Source of the DNA: Blepharisma japonicum
Lineage: Eukaryota > Ciliophora > Heterotrichea > Heterotrichida > Blepharismidae
Length of the DNA stretch: 46,471 bases
Direction: 5' to 3'
NCBI GenBank assembly: GCA_949751835.1
Contig: CATKHK010000152.1
Coordinates: 1 to 46,471 of the forward strand
Shown: positions 19,779 through 28,990 of the stretch, piece after piece
How positions within the stretch are numbered: the first letter of the stretch is position 1
Layout of the letters: every line of letters begins with the position of its first letter
Notes under the pieces: model-generated
The model's input: the letters and a program-made list of their open reading frames with translations, nothing else
Told to the model about the DNA's origin: nothing
Database searches by the model: none
Position numbers and translations under genes: made by a program

Positions 19779-20957
19779 TTAGCTATCTAACTCCAAAAGT
19801 CTTTTATATCTTTTTGAATTTTTGAACTCTATAAAGGCTGGCCTTATTGCAGAGTCAAAAATATACCTCCTCAAATCATTAAATTCATCAGAATAAATCG
19901 TGCCTGACCTAGCTCTATGCAGAGTTCCTTTCGTTAAAGCGTCGAATAGTGCAGCAGGAACATCAATTTCATTGTTTGTTATGTATTTCCTTATAATCCC
20001 CTCCGCCAAACTATATGAAGTCGGGCAAATTTCAATGAATTTTTCTATCTCTAACAAACAATTAATGTAAAGAAAATTAAGACATTTTTTCTTTTCAATA
20101 AAAGAACAAAATGAATAAAAGACTTTCTTGCTTTCGAGAATCATTTCAGGCTCAAGAATCATAGGAAGGCATACTTCGGTTTGAATTGTTTCGTTTAATA
20201 GTAAAATCAAAGTTGTTGATAAGATTAATAAATTTCTTCCAGGAATTACCAAGAGATTGAATCAATAATAATCGTCATTAGGAATAAAATTCGACGTCAT
20301 CCCAATTGGCCAAATACAGAAATAAAAGAGCATTTCAAATTTTCATTTAAGTCTTCCTCTTATTTTAGATAGCTTAATAAGAAAAATTAAAAAAATCAAT
20401 AATTCAATGATATTTCACACAGATCAAAATTGCATAAACAGACTTCGTGGGTAAACCCCAGATTTGCCTTGAGAATTTGCTGAAAAGACTGCTCATACTA
20501 ATAGAAAAAAAGGGATCGCAGAACAAAGCGTCGTATATATCAAAATCACCCTTAAATTTCATTTTCATGAGAGCCGCTTTTGTCTCAAACAATCATTTTT
20601 ATAGTCATATTTCCCAAGTTCACGCTTTATTAAAACTGTCAATCTGTACACTCTAAGAATATTTGAAATAAAGTGGCAATGATGGGCAAAAATAGAGATA
20701 GCGAAAAATTCTGCTGCATATTCATAGACAAATAGTCCAAGAAGTTCTAAGTAACCTAAAGATTGAACCGTAGTGGCTTCAATAAAATTTGCTATAATCA
20801 GTGTAATCAATATTTCACGGCACCGAGAATAAACACTATGAGTGCTGTGGGAACGAATAAACTTTATAGATCATAAATAAAAAGCAACCATAAAAAGAAT
20901 CGATAGAAATCAAAACGCCATACAGTTTTCCTGATTTTCCTTACAGTAATCATACAT
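19779..20957 (-). CDS. Seven-transmembrane protein with C-terminal RGS domain
   Basis: The gene is seen only with TGA=Trp. A single frame runs from ATG 20957 to TAG/TAA-free end at 19779 (392 residues) and reads nine TGAs as Trp (16, 29, 131, 133, 155, 178, 181, 205, 232), mostly within membrane segments. Hydrophobic spans lie at about 13-30, 48-75, 76-95, 133-158, 178-196, 206-220 and 234-254, so about seven. Residues about 276-388 match an RGS box: SKKVFYSFCSFIEKKKCLNF, then helices with SLAEGIIRKYI, EIDVPAALFDAL, the F-N-D-L-R-R-Y-I-F block, and the closing F-I-E-F-K-N-S-K-R-Y. RGS domains speed GTP hydrolysis by G-alpha subunits. The 7TM+RGS layout is that of plant AtRGS1 and protist hybrid receptors. 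It probably sits in the plasma or an endomembrane. Confidence 0.85.
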
Positions 20958-21042
20958 TGATGGAGGATTTTGTAATGTCTATATTAATAAATAATTACTT
21001 ACGTCATAATTTAAGTCGATAAAACAAAGCAAATAAATATTA

Positions 21043-21768
21043 TTACCGCCTGCTTAGGCGTGATTTACTGACTCTTAGGTCTGAGCTCACAATTTTAGGG
21101 TCAATTGGCGAGTTGCTCATTTTGGAATCATGTGGACGAGGGCTTAGCATCCTTGACTGGGGCAGTTTTCGCTCTGTCTTAATGTCCCTATCCGGGGAGT
21201 TCGCTCCACTTAATAATATTTCGTTTCCATCCAAATGGCTTGGGCCTACAACCATTCAGTTTTTTATGGAAATCAAGGAAATTACGCTGAGGCCTGAATT
21301 ATTTCTATTTGTAGTATATCCGTTCCTCATGCTTAAATCTTGCGATTTATCTGTATTATGAATTCTCCTTAAATTTAGAGAATTCTTAAAGTATGGAAAC
21401 GAATTTTTATCGTCAATAGGCGACATTTCTGATTTCCATCTGATCTTTTGATCAGTTATTTGGGAATTTAAATTTGTTTGGCTTTTGCTTGATTTTATGT
21501 GCTGAGATTTTATATTATTTCTTTGTTCATTTGGGTCTTCAAACATACTGAGCCAGTTTTTCTGAGATTTCCGAGGCACTCCTTGCCTGTAGCTAGTCTT
21601 TTTAATCCTATTTTAATTGTACACATTTTGGATTTCTTTCTCAAAGTCCAGGTTTATGAACCTTTCTCTAGTTTTGGATTCTAGAAACGATGGCTTTGTA
21701 ATTGATGTATTTTTTTTGAAAATTTTACGTCTTGTTTTTATGGTTTGGACTGATTTTTGTTTGAGCAT
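21043..21768 (-). CDS. Basic, Ser-rich disordered protein, unknown
   Basis: Two exons are joined by a 15-nt intron (21608-21622, GTACAATTAAAATAG) that removes an in-frame TAA, and one TGA (near 21256-21258) is read as Trp. The result is 236 residues from ATG 21768. An upstream in-frame ATG at 21840 would add 24 residues, but those codons lie in a duplicated non-coding block (21776-21901), so I prefer 21768. The protein is Lys/Arg/Ser/Asn-rich without hydrophobic core (KTRRKIFKKN, SKSQTNLNSQ, SRMLSPRPHDSK), with several S-P and R-x-x-S sites, so it is probably disordered and phosphorylated. Function unknown. It lies 85 bp upstream of the 7TM-RGS gene, on the same strand. Confidence 0.65.
21608..21622 (-). 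other. 15-nt spliceosomal mini-intron
   Basis: GTACAATTAAAATAG on the minus strand contains the only in-frame stop (TAA) between two coding exons. Removing 15 nt keeps the frame. Confidence 0.75.
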
Positions 21769-21775
21769 TTTTTTA

Positions 21776-21901
21776 GAACCTATAAAATAATATATGTGAT
21801 AAATAGGTAAAGTTAATTTCTTTAAAATTAATTGAGACATCTTGCAGTTGAACTGGAATTTTTTATTTTTATATGCTAAAGAATCGCATTAGTTGATATA
21901 A
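21776..21901. repeat. Diverged direct repeat, copy 1
   Basis: About 125 bp starting GAACCTATAAAATAATATATG is repeated 285 bp downstream at 22061-22190 (GAACCTAGAAAATAATATATG), same orientation and roughly four-fifths identical by eye with small indels. It abuts the 5' end of the disordered-protein gene and probably carries its promoter. Confidence 0.7.
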
Positions 21902-22391
21902 ATATAGATAATTGTATAATTTTTATAATCAATATAAATGAAAAATTATCGCTAAAATTTGCGGAAACATCCAAATAGAGGCTAAAACATAACGGAAAAT
22001 TTCCCAATAAAACAAAAACACTGTAGAAAACCCTGAAGAGTGGTTATTCATCTAGTAATTGAACCTAGAAAATAATATATGTGATAGATAGATAAAATTA
22101 ATTTCTTTAAAATTATTTAAGACATATTGCATTTGCAGGTAATATTTTATTATTGCATATGTTGAAGAATCGAATTAGCTAATATTAATTAAATTTCATT
22201 TACTTATAAGATTCTTATTAAAAGAATTTTTTCTAACTACACACTTTGAATTCTAAGCTCACAAATCATCTTAAGTTAAAAAGATTTTTTAAATTTTCCA
22301 TAAGGCCATAAGTGAAAAGAAGAAGTATTCACAACTTTTCACCTCATGAGCAGTAAAATATCCGTTATTTGGGCGAGAAATAAAAGTAAAT
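21902..22391. promoter_or_regulatory. Divergent spacer containing repeat copy 2
   Basis: This spacer between the minus-strand disordered protein and the plus-strand pterin-synthase-like gene contains repeat copy 2. Apart from it I see no RNA gene or ORF, so it presumably holds both promoters. Confidence 0.4.
22061..22190. repeat. Diverged direct repeat, copy 2
   Basis: Partner of 21776-21901. The ATG-containing end of copy 1 is broken here by TAA, so this copy does not drive the same ORF. It is probably a local tandem duplication that has since diverged. No coding content. Confidence 0.7.
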
Positions 22392-22907
22392 ATGACAGAG
22401 AATGAGGCAACTTACACTGAAGAATTTTCAAATCCATATTATAGGTTTCACTCCTCTACAGTAGAAGACACTTCAAATGGAGTCTGAGTGCTTGGCCATA
22501 ACTTTGTAGTATCTCTAATAGTAAAATACGGAAATTTCAATCAAATTTTGGCGAAATCTCTTTCAGTCAAAATAGAGCAGGAAATGAGAAGAATTTCGAA
22601 TTCTCTCCACCATAAAGTGTTAATTCCAGAACTAAGCGATAAATTTACAACTATTGTTGTGGATGATCATTATAGGCTTGACCTGAAAGAAAGTAAAGAG
22701 CATTATGCATTCCCTGTTGCAGAATCTCAAATGATCCCAATAGTAAACTGTTCTTTGAGAGAATTTTCAAGCTACTTTGGGAGAAGAATTTTGGAGCAGA
22801 TTGGGATCCAGGAATTTATAGCAGCTGGAGTTCGAAAAGTCAAGACTGAAATGAACTATAATGGACAGATGAAGAAGGCATCATCTACTTTTAGCATCGC
22901 TGAATAA
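22392..22907 (+). CDS. 6-pyruvoyl-tetrahydropterin synthase/QueD-like protein
   Basis: The 171-residue ORF from ATG 22392 to TAA reads one TGA as Trp32. The pattern is that of the PTPS/QueD fold: an early His in YRFHSST (His20), then VLGHNFVVSLIVKYGN (His36), which corresponds to the GHNY strand, then a helix and H-H-K-V-L-I-P-E-L resembling the 'DH..LN..vP.f' segment, and a late strand with K-T-E. PTPS enzymes make tetrahydropterin or deazapurine precursors and bind zinc through three His. Here the usual HGH is reduced to LGH, so only two of the three His are evident and activity is uncertain. The gene could be a non-catalytic paralogue. The length fits the family (about 140-180). Confidence 0.45.
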
Positions 22908-23107
22908 GAATTTAACTAATAAGAAGATTTCTTAAGTAAAAAATATTGTCAGTTTAATTTTAAATCTACTAAAAGTATAACTATTTTTCTGAAAAAAATT
23001 TATTAAATATGATTATTTTTTTGAGTCAGCCAGGATTTTATCCCATACTCTAAAACTCTTTCTAGAAGCTAACTGAACCAAAATTTTAATTTTATTGGCT
23101 AAATTAT

Positions 23108-24652
23108 TTGCCTAACAAGCGCTCAGAGACTTTAGCAATTCACTTTGGATTTATCCAGAACCCACAAGTAAATTCTCAAAACAATATTCAAAAAATAATA
23201 ATGGGTGAGTCCATTAACCAAATCTTCCAAAATAAAACTAACGAATTTCCACAGCCAAAAATCTTTGCAAATGACAAACAAAAAGTAAATTCTATCTAGA
23301 ACCGAGCCAGAATTATTTTAGAGTCTTGCGGATTTGTTAGGGATCCATCCCGACCTTCAGTTGATATGTAATATCTTATTCAGAGGCCCAATAAGATCTC
23401 ACAAGCAGCAAAAACCATTGATAACAATCTCATCAAATGAAGAAACAATAGACGCCTACAGCACAATTTGCATTCGTTGTCAATCGCAAGAAAAACTTTT
23501 CGATAAAGCAGGACATTTTGAGCATAGTGATATCCCATGTGGAATTTATACCTTTACAGTCATAGACAAAATCTTATCAAAAATGCCAAATTTTAATCTT
23601 CCAGTCCCCGAAACAATTGTTTCTAACTGTAATTTTGATTTTCCTATGCTTATAAAAAATAATGGGACTTTGCTAGAAATCAAGCCTTTTTTAAGCATGG
23701 CTTAAAAGGCTTAAAAAATTTGGCTTTAGAAGTGATGAGCCAAAATGACGGTGATAATAATAAATTTTCTTGTCCTAAAGTAATCATCAAATTTCCAGGA
23801 AAAATCAAAAGACTAGTAAACAAGCTTAAAGAACTGCCTGAAAGCTGGCCTGAAACGAATCAAGACGCAGTTATCCAGAGATTTATTAGGCCAAAAGGGC
23901 TGAGAGCTACTAAATATAGAGTAGTTTTAAAAGAAAATTCTAGTCCAAAAGTATACATTTTCACAAATCGAGATAGATTTGATAGTAGAAACGACCCAAT
24001 CCCCTATCATAGAAAAGTAAACTCCACATCATTTTATAATGATAGCCAAATCTTGCATGAGATAAAGAGAACAGTAATAGATCACAAGCAGATTTTAAAA
24101 CTTTTGCATTCAAACGAGATAAATCCTTTCTTGAGGTCCAAATCCACAGCGAAAATGCTTGATTTAACTCATGCTCCTCCTGAAAAAATGAAAATTTTTG
24201 AATTATTTAATAACGATTATGGGATAATTCATAAGAAAAAGGCTACAAAATTCAAAAGTATTACCATGACGGCAAGGTTTACTACAGCAAATGACTTAGA
24301 GAAATGCGATGTTTATGAGGGAAAACCGCAAAGTTATATGAAAATTATAGAAATAGCTACCCATTTGCAAGACAAAATCAATAAACTTGTGCTAAAAGAT
24401 TATATTTTGACTGAACTAGTGTTAGATTTTCTGCAGGATTATAAAGGGAATTGGTATTTCTTGAGGATTGAGCATGGAAAGACTAAAGAAATTCTCAGGA
24501 TGAAGGTAAAGCCAAAAACAAGGGAAAGGAATATTTCAAGGCAAAATGATGAGGGCGATTTGACTATCGGATATACGTTTAATGAAACTAAAAGATGCCC
24601 CATTTCAAGAAAGCGAACTCTTGATGGAAAACTAAATGTCACATGGCTCTAA
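23108..24652 (+). CDS. Protist protein of unknown function, interrupted (two mini-introns, one frame break)
   Basis: Three open segments form one protein. Segment 1 (from about 23108; first in-frame ATG 23201) is joined through a 15-nt intron (23285-23299) and a 16-nt intron (23368-23383) to segment 2 (GPIRSHKQQK ... NNGTLLEIKPF). Segment 2 then meets TAA at 23703. The segment from about 23710 continues in the -1 frame (KHGLKGLKNLALEVM) for about 315 codons to TAA 24650-24652. The join is at T-TTT-TTA (23690-23697 region), so either ribosomes slip -1, the sequence lacks one T, or the gene is broken. Upstream of 23108 the same frame reaches ATG 23009 but contains three stops, so the true 5' end is unclear. 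Visible blocks: VIQRFIRPKGLRATKYRVVL, IFTNRDRF, LVLDFLQDYKGNWYFLRI. I recall no named family; an ATP-grasp-like fold is only a guess. Confidence 0.5.
23285..23299 (+). other. 15-nt mini-intron
   Basis: GTAAATTCTATCTAG contains the only stop (TAG) at this point. Removing it keeps the frame and gives KQK-NRARIILESCGF across the junction. Confidence 0.6.
23368..23383 (+). other. 16-nt mini-intron
   Basis: GTAATATCTTATTCAG contains TAA, and its removal shifts into the frame of the following long open segment (VDI-GPIRSHKQQ). Confidence 0.6.
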
Positions 24653-24980
24653 GGAAAGGCCTTTTATTGTCATTTTTAAATTTTTCTATTAAATTAATTA
24701 TTTTAAATCATAAGATATTTTTAAAAATTACCTCTAAAAGCTCTCGAGCCTATAAATTATATTGTATTGTCTAGGCTTATGATAAATTTCACAAAATTAA
24801 AACATTAAAATGCAGGAACATCCAATAAGCATCTCAAAGCCAAATTTTCTATAAATATCTCATTATTTTCATTTGAAAATCATATAAAAAGTAAAATATC
24901 TTTGATCCTGTTTTACAATTAATGCTTTGATCTTCACTAGATATTTGTTTAAGTCTCTTTCCATATTTTAAGTGGATAAA
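24653..24980. promoter_or_regulatory. AT-rich spacer upstream of RPL12
   Basis: About 330 bp with no ORF or RNA gene seen. Presumably it holds the terminator of the upstream gene and the ribosomal protein promoter. Confidence 0.35.
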
Positions 24981-25496
24981 ATGCCTCCAAAGGTTGAGTC
25001 AACAGACGCTCCTCGATATGGTATTTTCTAAGTAGTTTTCTTGAAATCTGTTGGTGGTGAAGTCGGAGCTGCAGCTTCTCTCGCTCCCAAAGTAGGCCCA
25101 TTAGGTTTATCTCCAAAAAAGATCGGAGATGATATCAAAGCAGCTACAGAAGCTTGGAAAGGCATCAAAGTTATGGTCAAACTTACCATAGTCAACAGAC
25201 AAGCAACTGTCGAAGTTGTTCCTTCAGCCTCTGCACTTGTGATTAAAGAACTAGCTGAGCCTCCACGTGATAGAAAAAAGACCAAAAATATTAAACACAA
25301 TGGCAATCTAAGCTGGGACCAAATCAGGAATATTGCAAAAATCATGAGACCTCGATCTGGAGCTAAATCATTTGAAGGGACCTTAAAAGAAATCGTTGGG
25401 ACCTGTGTTTCAGTTGGCTGTTCCATTGAAAAGAAGACCCCTAAAGAAGTCATAGCTATGATTGAAGGAGGAGAGTTGAATATAAGCGAGCCTTAA
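24981..25496 (+). CDS. RPL12: 60S ribosomal protein L12 (uL11)
   Basis: The 166-residue uL11 protein of the ribosomal stalk base (GTPase-associated centre, with the uL10/P-stalk) is close to human length (165). Exon 1 ([13 protein letters not shown]) is separated from exon 2 by a 15-nt intron at 25021-25035. Splicing gives [21 protein letters not shown], matching the conserved RPL12 N-terminus. Other conserved blocks are [31 protein letters not shown] and the C-terminal [11 protein letters not shown]. Without the intron the ATG exon would end in TAA/TAG. This gene is one of the two best anchors for the mini-intron rule in this window. Confidence 0.97.
25021..25035 (+). other. 15-nt mini-intron in RPL12
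   Basis: GTATTTTCTAAGTAG lies between TAT-G and TT-TTC. Its removal restores the conserved R-Y-V-F-L-K junction of uL11. Confidence 0.93.
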
Positions 25497-26236
25497 ATAA
25501 ACACTCTTTTTAAGCAAGCAGCTTATTAATTATTTATATCTTTACTCAAAATTTAGGGTTATACTAGTCTATTAGAGAAGATTCGTGGGCTCAAGACACA
25601 TAAAGCTTAGGCTTATGCTTATGTTTAGATTGTTCAGTTTTAATTTCTAATTGTTTACTTTAAGTCTGGTGTAAGAGGAGCCTTTGCTCTAGACTGATAG
25701 AACTTTAGCTTACGAGCTTCAATTATATCATTATTCTTAAAATTTACTTTTCTTAAAAATCAGACTTATAACTAATTATCACATAAATGGAAATTTTTAG
25801 AAGCAGTTTTGTTAACTTCAAACAAAGAATAATTGACAGATGATATTTTTTTATAATTTTCTGTTACCATTTCCATTTTAAATTATCAATTTTTGCTATT
25901 GAAACCCTACTTATAGAGGCAGATAGCAAGAAGACATGCTATACGCTCAACTAATTATTTTAAAAAATAAAGAAGCTTGACCTTCACATTCCGTCAATTA
26001 TTCTGAAAATTAAATTATTTCTACTTGAATTAATTAACTCAGATAATGTTTATATCTGGAATATTCGAATTTTTATCAACCCTGATCCATTTTTGCTATC
26101 TATCTCCAGAGCCAAAGTCATAAATTCAAAGTTACTTCAACGCATGGTAATTTTTTTAAAATTTTTAGACTCTGCTTACCTCTGAGACTTCAATTGATTT
26201 AAACAAAAATTAATATTGTGTGAGCATTAATTAGTA
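25497..26236. other. AT-rich spacer
   Basis: About 740 bp. On the minus strand near 25657-25760 there is a short open stretch with no ATG (DIIEARKLKFYQSRAKAPLT) that could be a gene scrap. I see no RNA gene or repeat. Confidence 0.4.
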
Positions 26237-26422
26237 TTAAGGGTCATCTCCTGAAGGAATAACTTCAGGAGTTAAAATTCGAATTCTGAACACCGTGCCT
26301 TGCACTCTGTAACATTTCCCATCAAAAAAATCGGAGCTGTCTTTTTTTATCAGACTAGTTGAGTCAAAGCTGTCTTTACCTGTTGAAAGCCTTCTTTCCT
26401 TTGGAGGAATTCCACATCCCAT
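26237..26422 (-). CDS. Small protein with N-myristoylation/palmitoylation start
   Basis: The 61-residue ORF starts MGCGIPPKERRLSTG and ends at TAA 26237. Gly2 with Cys3 is the classical dual-acylation start (myristate then palmitate) used by small membrane-anchored signalling proteins. A basic R-R-L-S motif follows, a possible kinase site. The rest is Ser/Asp/Lys-rich and ends in a hydrophobic strand-like part (VFRIRILTPEVIP). An in-frame ATG five codons upstream (MINNK) is possible, but it would hide the acylation signal, so I choose the internal Met. No family recognised. Confidence 0.5.
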   Translation of the reverse strand: MGCGIPPKERRLSTGKDSFDSTSLIKKDSSDFFDGKCYRVQGTVFRIRILTPEVIPSGDDP

Positions 26423-26515
26423 TTTATTATTAATCAATAAAATCCATGTTTTTAAATCTTAATGATGTTAACTAACAGATAAATCAGACATTATTTTTTC
26501 TAAAATAATTAATGC

Positions 26516-27523
26516 TTAGATATGAATAGTCTTGGATTTGAACCTATCTTTAATGATTCCTCCATTATCTGCAATCCACTGATTTACAATATCTCTAGCA
26601 TAAACATTGTTACTAACAATATAGTTGGCGTCCTTGATTCCAAGGTTGTAGTTGTAATCTATTGAAACTTTGGTGAAATTCAGACAAATTGCCCCAAGTG
26701 AGGTGCTAGGCATTATGTAATATCTGAAATTAACTGTTGGGTAAGCGTTGAGTGCCCAATACAGCTCGAACAAGCCTTTATCGTATTTTTTGATTGCGTT
26801 TGCTCTTTCATAAGCTTCATATGATTTCATATTTGCGTTGGATTGATTAAGGGCATAATGGTGGTCTGAAAGCATATCTACGATGATTTTTGAGTAATCC
26901 CCAGTGACTGCATAGCATCTTTTGACAGCTGAGTCAATGTCAATTCCGTACACAACCATTCCATCAACGTAATTTCCTCCCATAAAGGACTGGAATGGGA
27001 AGAAAGCTGGGATTGAAGCAGAGCAAATGCTCATTTCGATTGCATTGTTAGCGCCGGTGGTTTCATTATAATTGTCAAAGTGTCCTGTGTTCAAATTGGT
27101 GGTTCCAACTGTGATGTTCCTTTGGAATTTGCCGCTCCAGTTCTTCTCCATAAGTTTTCTCAATGGGGAGTTGTCTACAAGGCCTCTTTCTACAGTGAGT
27201 CCTGTGATAATCCCACCAGGCCAGTCTACATAAACTGAAGATGAGCCGTTGATGCTGTTCCATAAGTTCGTTAGAGCAGTTGAAGCTTGGGCTTCTTGGC
27301 CCATTGGATATTGGGCAATCATAAATGAGCTTAAAGAGCCGACTGAAACACCTGCCACTGCATTGTATTGTGTCTCTTGAGCTGGAAGCATTTTTAGAAG
27401 TTGGGCAAATGCTCCTGCTTCATATGCTCCGAAACTGCCTCCAGAGCATAATGCAAGTGCTCTGCAATACTGATCTGCGTGAACTCCAGCAATGCTGGCG
27501 AATAAAAAGGTCACCCACCACAT
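26516..27523 (-). CDS. Secreted/lumenal patatin-like phospholipase
   Basis: The 335-residue patatin-family hydrolase (acyl ester cleavage of phospholipids or neutral lipids) starts with a signal peptide (MWWVTFLFASIAGVHA, residues 1-16). Family motifs: oxyanion/glycine block LCSGGSFGAYEAGAF (25-39), nucleophile elbow G-V-S-V-G with Ser60, and the catalytic dyad Asp187 in NYVDGMV. All key residues are intact, so it should be active. Several N-x-S/T sites (NGSS, NWSG, NITV, NESET-like) fit a glycosylated lumenal protein. The ciliate may use it in digestive vacuoles or secretion; the substrate is not predictable. No intron or TGA codon. It ends at TAG/TAA 26516. Confidence 0.92.
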   Translation of the reverse strand: MWWVTFLFASIAGVHADQYCRALALCSGGSFGAYEAGAFAQLLKMLPAQETQYNAVAGVSVGSLSSFMIAQYPMGQEAQASTALTNLWNSINGSSSVYVDWPGGIITGLTVERGLVDNSPLRKLMEKNWSGKFQRNITVGTTNLNTGHFDNYNETTGANNAIEMSICSASIPAFFPFQSFMGGNYVDGMVVYGIDIDSAVKRCYAVTGDYSKIIVDMLSDHHYALNQSNANMKSYEAYERANAIKKYDKGLFELYWALNAYPTVNFRYYIMPSTSLGAICLNFTKVSIDYNYNLGIKDANYIVSNNVYARDIVNQWIADNGGIIKDRFKSKTIHI

Positions 27524-28137
27524 TATAATTTATTGCACCATTTAGTTGGTGAAATGGAAAAGAAGGTAGAAAATATTCGTAAAAAATTATTTGAGAAGAG
27601 ATATTTGAATTATTTTAGATTTTGTATACAAATTTGTTGTAATTTTAAGTCATTTTATCAACTGGAATATTCGAAAGCTGGAATATTAAATATAAAATGG
27701 TTTCAGATTTCGAATAAAGACTTCAACATTTATGCTTTTATCTGATCATAATATTAATGCGAAATTCTAGCGTTAACTTCTTTTAATTTTCATTGATTTT
27801 TCAAGAAATTAATGATATTTTCTATATACACCCTTTATTAGCTCAGACTTAGCTTATTATATGCTCTCTCTCGATTTGCTTTTAACAAATTATCACTGCA
27901 TCATCAAGCAAATTAAACTCTTAATTTATACATGGATGCTTAAATCTTTATAATAATGGCTTTTTCTCTTTCTTTTTGTATACAATGCCCACCTAATTTT
28001 GTATCAAGATACTATAAGCTTAAATGCTTTATTTGAAAATAATTACAAAATCAGATCTTAACCACTTTTAGCAGTTTACTTGTATCCTGCCTTGTATCAT
28101 ATCCCCAAATTATAATTATGAACGTTTATTAGATCAA
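27524..28137. other. Spacer with a CACCA/TGGTG hairpin
   Basis: About 610 bp between the patatin start and the MYB-like gene. A small inverted repeat CACCA-TTTAGT-TGGTG lies at 27536-27551, almost the same sequence as the hairpin at 8391-8411. A plus-strand open stretch from ATG 27554 (about 65 codons, Lys/Phe-rich) looks like AT-rich chance coding. Confidence 0.4.
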
Positions 28138-28506
28138 TTAAATCTTAGCTTCTTGACTTATGCCTATCTCTTTGACCAGGTCATCGTCCTCTTCTTCTTT
28201 TTCTTCTTGGGACTCGGATTTATATGAGTCCGTCATTGACTGGAAAAGATAAGCAAACTGTAAATGAGCAATTGCTTGGTATAGTAGTTTTGGGATTCTA
28301 TTTGGCACCTTTACTTGTGTAGGCTCGCTGTGTTCTTTTTGCAAGCTTATGAAATACTTTTGAGCATGGGATTTTATTTGGCTACTGGATCTTGTGCCAA
28401 CTGTCTGCGAAATTAGTTTCCAATTTCTGCCGTACTCTTGTAAGGCAAAAAGAAATCGCTTGTGCTCTTCGTCAGTCCAGCGCCCGGATTGAAGTCTTTG
28501 ACTCAT
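28138..28506 (-). CDS. Single-repeat MYB-like DNA-binding protein (SHAQKYF class)
   Basis: The 122-residue protein starts at ATG 28506 (the preceding open codons have no ATG). Residues about 7-57 are one MYB/SANT repeat: GRWTDEEHKRFLFALQEYG, W29, GTRSSSQIKSHAQKYF, with the SHAQKYF signature at 46-52. This is the recognition helix of the plant/protist CCA1/MYBS type that binds GATA- or I-box-like DNA. The C-terminus is Ser/Glu/Asp-rich and acidic (ESQEEKEEEDDDLV), a plausible activation or interaction tail. It probably acts in the nucleus as a transcription regulator. Ends at TAA. Confidence 0.88.
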   Translation of the reverse strand: MSQRLQSGRWTDEEHKRFLFALQEYGRNWKLISQTVGTRSSSQIKSHAQKYFISLQKEHSEPTQVKVPNRIPKLLYQAIAHLQFAYLFQSMTDSYKSESQEEKEEEDDDLVKEIGISQEAKI

Positions 28507-28990
28507 ATTTCTCAATTATATCGTATCTTATCACCATTAGATAGGATACTTAGGGTTTTAATTGATATATTATTTATGAAAGGTATCTTTTGTGAATAAT
28601 TTCAAATTATCTTTGTTATCAATTCATTAGAAAATGAAAAGAAAGCAAAGCTCGGATTTGGCAGTTTTGAGTGGATCAAAAGATAATAATGGCAAACTCT
28701 ATATCAGAAATCCATTTACATGATAGACTTAAAATCCAAATTACTCCACAAACAAGAAAATTGTATCATAATTAAAAATTTATTAATTGTGGAATTTTTA
28801 ATAACTTGTTAGTTGAAAATTTTACCTGATTGAGAAATTTAGCTTATAACTTACCCAAATTTTTATCTTAAATGGATTTCGCATTAAACTATTTCTATAG
28901 ATTGATTCAAAAAATTATATTATAAATCCTTTATCTTATTAACAGAAAAGTGTAAACTTTCTTATCAAAATAATCTTTATCTCTTGCCCA
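28507..28990. other. AT-rich spacer
   Basis: About 480 bp. A 31-codon plus-strand ORF at 28634-28729 (MKRKQSSDLAVLSGSKDNNG..., TGA then TAG) has coding-like composition but no support. Nothing else is seen. Confidence 0.4.

Noticed and set aside
21769-21840. N-terminal extension MSQLILKKLTLPIYH... of the disordered protein.
   Set aside because: It lies inside the duplicated non-coding block and copy 2 breaks this frame, so ATG 21768 is the better start.
27554-27751. Plus-strand ORF MEKKVENIRKKLFEK... upstream of patatin.
   Set aside because: Composition is what random AT-rich DNA gives (Lys, Phe, Ile, Asn), and there is no homology or intron support.
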